From Reticulitermes lucifugus (lineage: Eukaryota > Arthropoda > Insecta > Blattodea > Rhinotermitidae): DNA of 51,179 bases. The notes under the pieces were generated by a model. It was not told the origin of the DNA. It did not search any database and saw nothing but the letters and a program-made list of their open reading frames with translations. A program made the translations under genes and the position numbers. The DNA lies in contig JAKCWW010000081.1 in NCBI GenBank assembly GCA_026260175.1, positions 28,049-79,227 on the forward strand, in the 5' to 3' direction. Positions within the stretch are counted from its first letter, which is position 1; each line of letters begins with the position of its first letter. This document shows, in pieces, positions 1 through 9,480 of the stretch.

Positions 1-139
1 CTCGTCGCAGAGACCTCTACCTGACAACACACAACACTCACAAGAGAGAGACATCCATGCCCCAGTGGGATTCGAACCCACGATCCTGGTAAGCGAGCGG
101 CCGAAGACCCACGCATTAGACCGCACGGCCACTGGGATG
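1..139 (-). mobile_element. tRNA-derived SINE, left part cut by window edge
   Basis: On the minus strand a tRNA-like head runs from about 139 to 57, followed by a non-tRNA body reaching the window edge. The head has an A-box-like GTGGCCGTGCGG and a perfect B box GGTTCGAATCC, with a T-arm GTGGG/CCCAC that pairs fully. The ends pair like an acceptor stem (TCCCAG with CTGGGG, one wobble). The D-arm and TTCG-containing anticodon region recall tRNA-Arg, which is inference. The continuation past the head into a CT/GT-rich body and the poor anticodon stem favour a SINE over a working tRNA gene. Confidence 0.65.
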
Positions 140-299
140 GTGTTACGTTATTAGTAACTGCAATTCGGTAGGGCGTGGTTCATAATGAATGCATTCTATA
201 TAAATTACCAGTGTCTGTCAAGTAGACCCAATCAGGAAAATATCTTGACCCAAGAAAGCTGAAGTGACTGAACAGAGAAATTATAGGGTGTTGCATAAC

Positions 300-466
300 A
301 AAGCGTCCAGACCGGCTCTGGTGTCCAACCAGCCTCCTATTCAACGAGTACCGGGGCTGTTTCTTGGGGTAAATCGGCTGGGGCGTGGAGTTGACCCCTC
401 AATTTCTAGTGCCGAAGTTAAGAATGAGTGGATTTATGACCTCTACTTCCCTATATGCCTTCAATT
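300..466 (+). mobile_element. SINE-B fragment, 5' truncated
   Basis: Body of the abundant tRNA-derived SINE of this window, called SINE-B here. It shows the diagnostic order: CCAGACCGGCTCTGG, CAGCCTCC, GGTACCGGG-like block, GTAAA-CGGC-GGGGCGTGG, then TCTAGTGCCGAAGTTAAG, and ends in the CTCTACT...TATGCCTT block. The tRNA-like head is missing. The reading frame across it is an artefact of the repeat. Confidence 0.75.
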
Positions 467-694
467 CGTGGATATGACCAGGTTTACTGTTATGTAAAGA
501 TGACTTCATCATGTGTACAGGTCTGATAATATAGGGTCATTTTTGCTGCTTGAACATTAAGCCGCCGCTAGCGAGTCTCGGGAGGTTTGACAGTCGGTGC
601 AGGAAGCGAGAAGATTCGCTGTGATAATGACCTTTAGAAAGTCTAATAGAAACTCACCAGTGCTACAGCAGATGCTGAAAATGTTGCCCTCCTA

Positions 695-1140
695 ATCGAA
701 TGCAGTTAGTGTACAGGCGAAGCAACTTATTTACTTTCTGAAGTTATTGCTCGGAGATTGTTCAAATCTCAGGGCGTGTTCCCATCGCACAATAAACACC
801 AATTTTTCTTCAACAAGAGGGGGAGTTCGTAACAAGTCCTGGATTTTCTGCACTTCAGTACCGGCTGTTCTGAGAATTCACCTCTCCATGTAAGGAAAAC
901 CAGACCTCATTAGACAAAAACACTAACTGTGGATCAACTTGTCCATCATGTAAAGACTGAAGAAACCAATTACAAAAATGTATTCTTGCAACCGGATCAT
1001 GTTCCTTCAAAGTGTCAACTACCGATGTCGTACACGATCGCAACTGTAACAATTTTGTGGCACTTCGTCCAGACGTTTTCGAAACACTCGTCTCTTGAGC
1101 TGAGAAATTTTCTGCGACGTTTTCCAGCACTATCATATTT
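695..1140 (-). pseudogene. Mariner-type transposase, broken central fragment
   Basis: Read on the minus strand from 1140 leftwards, the frame contains HDPVARIHFCNWFLQS, VDPQLVFLSNEVWF and NSQNSRY, then past a stop SAENPGLV and GVYCAMG. These match the middle of insect mariner-like transposases as I know them (FLSDEAWF, SAENPH, VGVWCA). The first catalytic Asp of the DDD/DDE triad is replaced by Asn (codon at 909-911). Stops interrupt the frame near 848, and the part between GVYCAMG and the C-terminus is deleted. It is a dead remnant inside the palindromic element. Confidence 0.7.
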
Positions 1141-1282
1141 GAAATACAGCAGCACTAAAACAGACGCTGTTCAACAGTACACCTCAGCAGAAGCATGCTG
1201 TTACATCACTGGAGGACAGAAATGCATTTACCAGCAACAAACCCGATCATTCACAGCGCAAGTCTCTTATCACCGCCAGCTA

Positions 1283-1560
1283 GAGTTACACTCCGGTTTG
1301 AAGACAGTGCGAGAGAGCTTAAATGGCCTCGTAATTAGGCGCAGACTTTGGCCTCTATATTCCTCTGACTTAACACCTTGTTACTTTTATTTGTGGGGAA
1401 GATTATAAGATAAAGTGCATAAAACAAATCCTCACACTCTGGAATAACTGAGAAACAACATCCGCCGTGAGATTTCAACAATTTCCGGGCAATAACTCGA
1501 GAAAGTAAATAAGTTGCTTCGCCTGTACACTAACTGCATTCGGTCAGGAGGGTAACATAT
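1283..1560 (+). pseudogene. Mariner-type transposase, C-terminal fragment
   Basis: On the plus strand the frame reads LKTVRESLNGLVIRRRLWPL, then SSDLTPCYFYLWGRL, a stop, DKVHKTNPHTLE, a stop, and RNNIRREISTIS into the right inverted arm. The pattern LWPxxSPDLTPCDFFLWG...NIRREIS is the C-terminal catalytic block of the mariner-like family. In SSDLTPCY the D of SPDLTP is kept. The opposite orientation relative to the 695-1140 fragment shows that the element is rearranged. Stops after the GRL and HTLE motifs make it non-functional. Confidence 0.7.
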
Positions 1561-1741
1561 TCAGCATCTGCTGTAGCACTGGTGAGTTTTTATTACACTT
1601 TATAAGGTTATTATCACAACGAATCTTTTTCTCGCTTCCTCCGTCGACTGTTTAAACCTCCTGATTCTCGGCGTATGACGTAACGCTAGCCGAGTGTCGG
1701 GCGGCCGTTTATCGTTCAAGCAGCAAAAAAAGACCCTATAT

Positions 1742-2394
1742 TAATTAGTAGGGTAATAAAGTAAGTCGGCATGGCATATGGGACAGAATAGAGGTGGGGG
1801 GGGAGAAGAATGTATTCACAATTCTGACGATGAAGTAATTTTGAAAATGTCCACTTATAAGAGAACGTAGGAAACAGGATACTTAGGGAGGTGGGTTGTG
1901 AAGATGGGAGTGGATGTAACTGGCCCAGGATCGGTCCCAATGGCGGTCTGTGATATTAGGGGTATTAAACTTTCGGGTTTTGCTGCTAGAGAGTGGCCTT
2001 TGGTTCTTGAATCCTAATGTTCGTAGCTCATAAGCTGATAATGGTTCAGACAAATGTGCAGCATGATATTGCTGTGTCATGGATTGTATTGTGTGAGTTT
2101 ATGGATCTGAAATTAATCAACAGCCGTCTGTAGTGCGGAAAGAGGGCTTGTGCCGTCACCTAGGCTTTCTGGGAATGCCAGAAGTCGTTTTTGCACATGG
2201 ATTGCCTTCACTGTACCTCGTAGCCGTCTCTTATCCGGCTTCACATCGTGAAAGGGATGCTTGCATATTTCTCTTCATCACCGTACTGGCTTGGAACATA
2301 CTTGGAAACATACCTAGTGGGTACCACTGGTCTTCAAATGCTGGGTTTAAGAAAGGCGTAAAGATTTCAGACTTTTGCCGCGGTGTAGTCGAGA
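1742..2394. other. Unannotated stretch
   Basis: No recognised repeat or gene. Short open frames on both strands have no recognisable protein signature. A GT-rich segment with GGTGGGGGGGGAGAA lies near 1794-1808. Confidence 0.5.
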
Positions 2395-2602
2395 TATTCG
2401 CCTTCTGGCTTGTTTAGCAGTATTAATTGGTTTGTTACCGACGTTTCGGAACAGCGTATTTGTCCCATCATCAAGGGCCAACATGTCCAAGAAGATTTTA
2501 TTGGGAATATTGACCCTTTTAGGTGGATCCGACACACTGTCCCGAAACGTCCTTACCAAATCAACCTTTGTTGCGCAACAACCCAGAAGAAAGAAGATCT
2601 AA
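2395..2602. mobile_element. Inverted-repeat element with hammerhead-like arms
   Basis: Two inverted arms (about 2395-2482 and 2510-2602) face each other across a short centre. The left arm carries, on the minus strand, TTGATGATGGGACAAATACG followed by CTGTTCCGAAACGTCGG. The right arm carries on the plus strand GTGGATCCGACACACTGTCCC followed by GAAACGTCC. Both have the hammerhead order of core, GGGAC/GTCCC stem II and GAAACGTC, but the C of CTGATGA is T on the left and the core is lost on the right. The outer parts of both arms end in TTCTGG/CCAGAAG, as in the copy at 43585-43753. Confidence 0.65.
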
Positions 2603-3346
2603 ACCTGTCCGTACATTCCACATACAGCATTAAAGTCTAGAATGCGTGAACTCTACAACCACTCCAGTAATACGCTTTTACCTTTGGTGCTCAAGAGAAC
2701 TGTTTCTTGTACTTCCGAAGAATGCTTTGCAAAGCACAAATGTGAATCGTGATTTCGAAAATTGTACATGTAAATAATTAATGATCTTTTGTAGCACCCT
2801 TTCAGCTACATGCTATACGTGATTCTGTTTGCAAGTTACCGTAGATGTCTGATTTTCCGTAGATAACCTTTTAAACATGACGCCTTTCCTCTTTATGTCT
2901 CTACGAATGCTTTGATATGGGAAAATGTATGCTGCATCTGTAAACAGCACTTCTCTGACATGCATATTTCATCCGTGTAGGTCTTTCAGATGTGACAGTA
3001 ATGTGTACCTGCCGACGTGGTAGGTTTAGAGCAAGGAGGTTGAATAGATCCTTTAGATTAGATTAAAAGATTAATTGTACAAAAATGTTCAAGAGTGTTT
3101 TCCCAGGAAGTTCTTTCATTCACTTTCTCGGGAAGTTGCTGTACGTAACAGAAGACACACTTCTTTTTTGTCGTGTCGTGTATGGGCGATGGAAGTGCTA
3201 TGATGGCAGTCTTATTTTGATCGCAATGCTTTCAAAAATACTATTTGGATTATTTAAGTGTGTTATATAACGGCGCTGTCAATTGCCGAGTTTATACTGC
3301 GTTGATGATGGATGAACGATAGAGTATGAAGCACCGGTGGAATAGT
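2603..3346. other. Unannotated AT-rich stretch
   Basis: No coding, RNA or repeat family recognised. Only short unsupported open frames occur. Confidence 0.5.
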
Positions 3347-3374
3347 GGTTTATCTCCGTACTCGGAGATAAACC
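3347..3374. repeat. Perfect 12-bp hairpin
   Basis: GGTTTATCTCCG and CGGAGATAAACC are exact reverse complements separated by the 4-base loop TACT. The hairpin sits in a block that continues with CCACTTTATCCACCAC and may belong to an unidentified repeat. No open frame or known structured RNA explains it. Confidence 0.7.
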
Positions 3375-5165
3375 TGCCCCAGTGCCACTTTATCCACCAC
3401 AAATCGCACATTGACTGGCCTGGGATTAAGGACGGGTCTGCATGGTGAGAGAAGGGCGACTAGCCGCCTGAGTCATGACAAGGCCCCAGTTAGCTTTAGC
3501 AGACTGAAAGAGATGAGGAGGAATGAAGTGTTTAATGCTGGCCTATTAGGATTAATGGGACATTTTAATAAGAGAGAAGTTGGGGTAGCTGGTAGATGTG
3601 CTTGGGGAACAAGAACAGTAGTCGAGACAGGCTGGAAAAATTTATATTCTGAGAAGACCAAGGAGACAGTTAGAAGACGGAGAAGTTACTAAAACTGTGG
3701 ATTGGATTCAACAGACTGGGCTGATGTGGTGGTGGATAGCATCTAATTATTCTTCATTATGGGGTTTCGACATAATTCGGTAGGATTAAAACGCCTATTT
3801 TGGCGAGAGCTCTTCATGCTCTGTGCTGTTCTTCTGTCTTCCTCGTCTTCTGTGTGTCTCATTCTTTTGCCAGGTTTTCCTTATTTTCTTGACTTTTTAT
3901 TTACAGTGTCCCTTCTGTGTTTTATGTTATGTTCTTTTCTCCTTCATTTTCTTTTAGTCTTCTTTCATGTTGGTTTTCTTCTTTTTGTCTGAACACGTAA
4001 TCTTCGTGTAATTTTTATGTCTGTCTTTTTTCCTGTAATTTCTTCGTTAGTCTTTCGTCCTTCTCTGTTACCTTTCACGGCCTTCTGTCCTGAGGGGGTG
4101 GGGGCCGCCGTTGAAGCTGAGTCTTGTGACATCATAAACTTCTGTAGAACATTAGCCGGAATAAATTATAGCATATCAGTATCTAGTCATAGGGTCCGAA
4201 CAATGGGCCATAAATAACTGAAGTAAATTTGTGTGGTTTCTGGGACGCAATAACCATATGGTTCTCTGTAGTAGAATTTGAAGTACCAAATCCGCCACTG
4301 GACATAAGCTAGAATCAGTTCCATCCACTTTTATTTTTCAGTGATATTTCCCTAAGATCAATCTGAATATTACACTCTCATCTACTTCTCAGTCTTCCAA
4401 ATTTTCTTTTTTAAAGGGTACTCCAACTTTTTTTATATATTCACCATCTACTCCCTTTCTCGCTACATGTCCAGCTTGTCGCAGGGTATGTGATCTATGT
4501 ATCTGGAAGAGACTTGTTATATAATACCGTAAATCGCTCACGTAATTGGTCGTTCTTATTTCCAAATATTTGTCAGAGCTTTGTCTTCACAAATATTTGT
4601 ACGAAAGTATAGTCGGCACAAAAGTACAGTTCTTCCGTCAAATTTCACATCCACACAAGAAAACAATGTAAACGATGAATGAGGTATAATTTTAGTGAAG
4701 GCGGTTCCGAGACCCAGGATCAAAGTAGTTGCACTTTGTTGTTGGCCCTGTACTCTGAAAGAGAACACGACATTTCGGGAACCTGATCTCTTCCTGTCCT
4801 CAGGTGAAAGGGTGGGGATGCAATTACTCAGTTGAACTCCATGCAGGAACCTATTTTCATTAATGAACCAATGACTGAGTATAACTATTTCAGCGGGACC
4901 CAACGGAATATGTGCCTTCTTACAGTGGACCAGTGTTAGGATCAAAATCAGTACGTGCCTTCCCTCCCTGGCACCTGAGGATGGGAACAGATCGGCTTTC
5001 CAGAACCGTGTGTTGTGTTGAGAATATTAGAAAATGACCGAAGTCCATAACTCAAGTAATTCTAATACCACCGTAAGGACCCTTGAGAAGTAATTCTGGG
5101 TCTCTGTACTGACTTTGTGGAGCACAGGACCTCTGCATTCGTTACAACACCCTAGGCAGAGTGGC
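3375..5165. other. Unannotated stretch, T-rich in part
   Basis: About 1.8 kb without a recognised element. 3820-4080 is strongly T/C-rich on the plus strand, giving hydrophobic chance frames. 4300-4520 has the texture of an old retroelement on the minus strand, but no motif is firm enough to name it. Confidence 0.45.
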
Positions 5166-5360
5166 TAAGGGTACCCACACACGAGGATACTTACCTCAAG
5201 TCTGTACAGACCCAGATCTGGAGGTAAGTCTTTTTGTGTACGGTGCAAGTCTTAAGACTTATAACTATGTGCAGACGTGTAAAGCAGTATCCTAAAAAGT
5301 GGTTGCTCACAGACTTCAAACTTACCTCATCGCACGTCTGCTCGTGTGTGGACACCCTTA
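5166..5360. mobile_element. TA-flanked MITE with ~18-bp terminal inverted repeats
   Basis: Left end AGGGTACCCACACACGAG and right end CTCGTGTGTGGACACCCT are inverted repeats with two mismatches, and each is bordered by TA (5166-5167 and 5359-5360), a likely TA target duplication. The interior has no coding potential but contains a second palindrome, ACTTACCTC...GAGGTAAGT (about 5190-5229). A length of about 190 bp, TIRs and a TA duplication fit a Tc1/mariner-type or similar MITE. The superfamily is not certain. Confidence 0.7.
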
Positions 5361-5387
5361 CACCTAAGTGTTAAACATAAATGCAGG

Positions 5388-5613
5388 ATTCTAGACATTC
5401 ACCAACAAAATGCACAAATCACTAACAAGGTGCAATCAGCCCTTTATCATAGTCAAACCCTACACATGTTTCGGCTTTCTATGAGCCATCATCAGGGGTT
5501 TTTCAATAGTGCTTTTCACTAGAGAGCCGAAACATGTGTAGGGTTTGACTATGATAAAGGGCTGATTGCACCTTGTTAGTGATTTGTGCATTTTGTTGGT
5601 GAATGTCTAGAAT
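5388..5613. mobile_element. Foldback element with 93-bp arms, 92/93 matching
   Basis: Arms 5388-5480 and 5521-5613 are inverted copies differing at one position (agaaagcc against agagagcc), separated by 40 bases. The left arm plus loop holds a complete hammerhead motif on the minus strand. The right arm holds only the 3' half of the motif (GAGCCGAAACATGTGTAGGG). The near identity of the arms means the inversion is recent or kept by conversion. There is no coding content. A Penelope-like or retrozyme-type origin is inferred from the ribozyme only. Confidence 0.8.
5455..5500 (-). ncRNA. Hammerhead ribozyme motif, complete
   Basis: Minus strand, in order: stem I 5' side AAACCC; core CTGATGA; one extra T; stem II GGCT-CATAGAA-AGCC (4 perfect pairs); core GAA; stem III strand ACATGTGT, which pairs with a second copy of itself (two G-U); A at the cleavage position; stem I 3' side GGGTTT (6 pairs). 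This is the layout of minimal hammerheads known from Penelope-like elements, thought to act as dimers through a self-complementary stem III. Activity is inference. The extra base before stem II departs from the textbook core. Confidence 0.75.
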
Positions 5614-7120
5614 AATAAAAATGCACGGTGAATTAAGACTAAAGATTATAAATGCAGGAATAGGGATTTACAATCTAAACTCAGAAGTTAGCCCAGCGTG
5701 TTCTTGGTTGCCTTTGAAACGTGACCTTGGGGATGCACCAGGCATTAAATGCTTAGTCCAGCAAGTGCACTGGGACCTAAACAGAGCGTCAGGAATGCTG
5801 ACTGCTATTCGTGGGACACTTGAAATCTGACGAAAAGGATGACGTGATTCGACTATCCACGCCAAAACAGCAGTTGCCGTTTGTTGGGCGCCTTAGCATG
5901 TCTGCGGAACGCCAATAAAATCGCGTTTCTTCCGTCTGCACTCATGTTGTATAAGAAATCGAGAACCGTGAATGTATTTTCATGAAACGTTATATAGTAG
6001 AATTTTATGGAATATTGTGGAGCAATTTTAATTTTGGTTAAAAGGTAAAAAAAAACGGATATTTTACATGAAGTTTTTCAGCCCTATACATAATTCTATG
6101 TAAAAAGCAAAATATGTTCCTTATTGCGTGTAGATTACCTTTAAAAGAGGTTTGTTTTGCTGTTTGAATGTATGCCTAGTGGTCTGTTACAGTACAACTT
6201 TGAAACACACATTAAATAAAGTATATTGTGTACAGCTTGTACATAAATATCTATGCATTCGTGTTGGATTTTCTTTTAATGTGTTTATAATAGTGAAGAG
6301 GGGCTTTTTAATATCGATTATATATTCATTCAGTACAGCATTTCATTCTGACTTTTCAGTGAATTTAATTGTTACCATAAGGGAAGATTTTATCGTAGAC
6401 GTGAAAGAAATTGTGTGTGTATGTGTGTGTGTCACATTGCTACTCTGCGCATGCTCCGTTCCCTTCACGCCTTGGACCCATAACCAAGTTAAGAAAATAA
6501 AATGTTTTGTATCATTTAAATTTCACGTGCTAAAGACTGAAATACGGCGCTGCTCCATATATTTCTTGCTCTCTCCATGCCCTAGTAAGGACGCTACAGT
6601 GGAGCGTAATAGAAACTGTTTATCGATTATAGCGCTGTTGCTAGGATTTCTAGCGGAGGGAACGAGTCAGTATGAATACATTTTCTAACTTGCCTCCATG
6701 CAATGGTAGAAATTTATTTGCACTTCAGTGTTGTATCAATATGCCACAATATTTGTACGCATATCAGTATAGCGAAATGGACTTTAAACTTAATAGGGCC
6801 ATATTTGTTTCTTTTCTTTATTTTATTTCGATCAGGAACAATTAATCAGCAGGCATCGGTAGCCCATATACCAAACCAGTTGGCTGTATTTTCAGCGCTT
6901 CTGACTTGTATGTTCCTGGTGCCAATTTCTCTTCTCGGCTGCGACACGGATTGTCTTGTTTTTTTTTGTGGTTTTACTCAGTACTTCCAGTCAAATAATG
7001 GGATAATTTACCTCAATTACGTCATGACTGCTGCCTTAGGTGTGCGCAAATTTTACAGACCTCTCGGAGCGTCCTCAACATTGTTGGCGCCAGAAGGGTA
7101 GCTTGAAAGAAGTTCCTTTA
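5614..7120. other. Unannotated AT-rich stretch
   Basis: The longest open frame in the window (6152-6688, plus, 178 codons) lies here, but it is AT-biased, cysteine- and isoleucine-rich, crosses a TG-dinucleotide run (6411-6432) and resembles no protein I know. No repeat family recognised. Confidence 0.5.
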
Positions 7121-7202
7121 CTGAGGATCCACAAATATTAGGCACAACCGTGCATAATTTATTCGCCCGGGTGAGCTAGCACCAGAGATTTGTACACCGC
7201 TG
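7121..7202. mobile_element. hAT-like MITE, copy 1
   Basis: About 82 bp with ends CTGAGGATCCACAAATATT and GAGATTTGTACACCGCTG, a degraded inverted pair of the CAGGGGTnnnCAAA type, and a palindromic centre around CGCCCGGG. It shares the centre GGGTGCTAGnTCGCCCGGGCGAATAA-like block (minus strand) with 15723-15813 and the left end with 29460-29540. No clear 8-bp target duplication here. Confidence 0.6.
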
Positions 7203-7257
7203 TGCTAGTAGTTCTACTTTTCGGCTCTATATAATCTGAGTTACGGAGAGCGTAACT

Positions 7258-7285
7258 GTAAATAAATAAATAAATAAATAAATAA
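7258..7285. repeat. (AAAT)n microsatellite
   Basis: About seven tandem TAAA units. Confidence 0.95.
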
Positions 7286-7536
7286 TATTGCCTATAAACC
7301 GCATTGGACGTGCTGTAGTTTTTATTTTTATGCTTAATATATTTCTGTATTCTGGCCCTTTTATTAATGTACTACGAAGGTTGCCCAAAAGGGTCTGCAA
7401 CACAAGTTTTATTGCTAGTACTTCAGCATCTTCTTCTTTGAGCATACTCGTAGGATAATTAGACGGATGTAAGTACAAATAAGGTGAAGAGGGGGCAGAA
7501 TACTAGCATCCCGCCTTCATTCCTATTCCACGGCGA

Positions 7537-7670
7537 CTGATCACTCAGTTGGTCAAGGGATTCCCCTCCTTTCATGGAAAACTAAAGTTTATTATCGTGT
7601 TTACAACAGCCCATCACTGGACCCATATGTCCTTAACCAGATAAATCTAGTCCATGCCATCAAAACTAAT
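7537..7670 (-). mobile_element. LINE 3'-end fragment (LINE-A)
   Basis: Shares with the other LINE-A ends the order GTCAAG-GATT-CCC, TTTCATGGAAAACTAAAGTTT, ATTATCGTGTTTACAACAGC, CCATCACTGG, then AGTCCATGCC. On the minus strand this corresponds to the last codons of the reverse-transcriptase frame and its 3' UTR. Old and diverged. Confidence 0.6.
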
Positions 7671-7869
7671 TGTATAAGAACCCACTTATTGCTATCCTCC
7701 CATCTACGACTACATCGCTCAAGTTAGGTATATTCGTCAAAATCTTCACCCCACCTAACTTCACCAGAAAAACCTTACTGCAAAGGATTTACGGAAATAT
7801 TATTGGTAGGCCTACATTTATTTCCACCGTGCACGATTTGAAGTTTTTGCAACATAGACTACAACAGGC

Positions 7870-8695
7870 ACTTAATGCACTTAACAGCAGCAGAACAAGT
7901 AAAACAAAAGCAGCAGGGCCAGTATCTCAACAGCAGAACAGCCGGTAAATCAACAGCAGCGAGGCCAGTAACTCAACAGCAAGGCGAAGAACTCAACAGC
8001 AGCAGGGCCAGTAACTCAACAGCAGCAGGGCCAGTAACTCAACAGCAGCAGGACCATTAAATCAACAGCAGCAGGGTCAGTAACTCAACAGCAGCAGGGT
8101 CAATAACTCAACGCAACAGGGCCAACTCTACAGCAGCAGGGCCATTAAATCAATAGTAGCAGGGTCATTAAATCAACAGCAGCAGGGTCAGTAATTCAAC
8201 AGCAGCAGGGCCATTAAATCAACAGCAGCAGGGTCAGTAACTCAACAGCAGCAGGGCCATTCAATCAACAGCAGCAGGGTCAGTAACTCAACAACAGCAG
8301 GGCCGTTAAATTATCAGCAGCAATAACTCAACAGCAGCAGGGCCATTAAATCAACAGCAGCAGGACCATTAAATCAACAACAGCAGGGCCATGAAATCAA
8401 CAGCAGCAGGGTCCGTAACTCAGCAGCAGCGTGGTCAGTAACTCAACAGCAGTAGGGCCATTAAATCAACGGCAGCAGGGCCAGTAACTCAACAGCAGTA
8501 GGGCCATAAAATCAACAGCAGCAGGTTCAGTAACTCAACAGCAGCAGGTTCAGTAACTCAACAGAAGCAGGGTCAGTAACTCAACAGCAGCAGGGTCAGT
8601 AACTCAACAGCAGCAGGACCATTAACTCAACGGCAGCAGGGTCAGTAACTCGAAAGCAGCAGGGCCAGTAACTCAACAACAGCAAGGCCAGTAGG
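7870..8695. repeat. Minisatellite, 23-bp unit, ~35 copies
   Basis: The unit is AGTAACTCAACAGCAGCAGG plus GCC (23 bases). Two unit types differ at one block, CAGTAACT against CATTAAAT, and often alternate, giving stretches of 46-bp higher-order repeats. Units at both ends are more diverged and the centre is most regular. Since 23 is not a multiple of three, all frames cycle through the unit. The glutamine-rich open frames here are by-products. Confidence 0.9.
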
Positions 8696-9387
8696 CGATG
8701 GCCTAATGCGTAGAGCAATTCACGTGGAATGAATGGAACAAAATGCCAGTTCTGTATGATACGGATTGCCACGTGTCTGCTTAGATAAACGCATGAGCTG
8801 CGTTCGGCTGTGTGAATTCATTCACTGCACTTTGATACGTTTCATTTCAGTGGTCACAACTGTTAGCCGACAAGGATGCTTCAAATTTTTTTAAAGCAGG
8901 AAATACTCGTGTATTGACACTGTTTACAAATGTCCACGTACTTCTTGATGCAAGACTAGCTTTTGTCCTAAATGTTTCTCCTCCCTGCCGGGATCCTCAT
9001 AAGCTGCACAGGCTAAGAACCACAGCAATGGGATAATTCAGGAATAGTGCCTTACAAGAGTTAGGCCCATATTCAAGTTCCCCAAAGTGACAGAAGTTTT
9101 GAAAATAATTACGGCATAAATATAATATATTAAACATTGGTACGGCATAAAGCATAGACCTTATTATGATAACGTACTGACATATCTGTACTATTAATGA
9201 TTCTCGTCAATAGATTTGTCTCTGGCATGAACGAACATCAAAGTTATGCGAGTAAACGAAACGAACACAATAAATATACATGTACTCATTAATTGGACTC
9301 TAAAGAAGCTGAAATATAGTTACAACATTAGAGACCCTTAGAGCATGCAGATAAAGATCCAAGTCTTCTGGGCTAGTTTTGGCCATT
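8696..9387. other. Unannotated stretch
   Basis: Unique-looking DNA to the right of the minisatellite. No gene or repeat recognised. Confidence 0.5.
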
Positions 9388-9475
9388 ATACCTGAAGATG
9401 GAGGCAGTACGCTACTCCGAAACATCGGCAAATATTTACCAGTGGACACGTCATAACATCCCAGCGCATTTGGAT
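9388..9475 (+). mobile_element. Hammerhead-like single-arm element
   Basis: The core CTGAAGA (9392-9398) is intact, followed by T, stem II GGAG...CTCC, and GAAACATCGG. It continues CAAATATTTACCAGTGGACACG and ATAACATCCCAGCG, the same 3' flank as the arms at 14466-14660 and 43585-43753. Stem III reads ACAT instead of the self-complementary ACGT. Stem I pairs only at its first base. Confidence 0.6.
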
Positions 9476-9480
9476 GTTCT

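Larger units (their letters stand above)
529..1741. mobile_element. Palindromic mariner-family derivative with ~250-bp inverted arms
   Basis: Outer ends are inverted copies starting TATAGGGTC...TTTTGCTGCTTGAAC and flanked by TA/TATA, as expected for mariner/Tc1 insertions. The inverted arms are much longer than a mariner TIR: about 530-775 against 1467-1740. Each arm reads inward from the outer end as 3' UTR and transposase C-terminus, so both outer ends are 3' ends. The middle holds transposase pieces on opposite strands. This looks like two 3' halves joined head to head with the 5' end lost. It cannot encode a transposase. Confidence 0.75.

Noticed and set aside
57-139. Functional tRNA gene on the minus strand
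   Set aside because: The T-arm and ends pair, but the anticodon arm is irregular and the sequence continues into a SINE body. A tRNA-derived SINE is the better reading.
3411-3692. 93-codon plus-strand open frame
   Set aside because: An opposite-strand frame overlaps it and no motif is recognisable.
6152-6688. 178-codon open frame
   Set aside because: AT-biased composition, a run of valine/cysteine from a TG microsatellite, and no domain or motif. Chance frame in AT-rich DNA.
7670-8060. Glutamine-rich protein across the minisatellite
   Set aside because: The unit length is not a multiple of three, so the frame is an accident of CAG content.
7870-8695. CRISPR-like array
   Set aside because: Units are directly adjacent 23-mers without unique spacers, in a eukaryotic context. 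It is a minisatellite.
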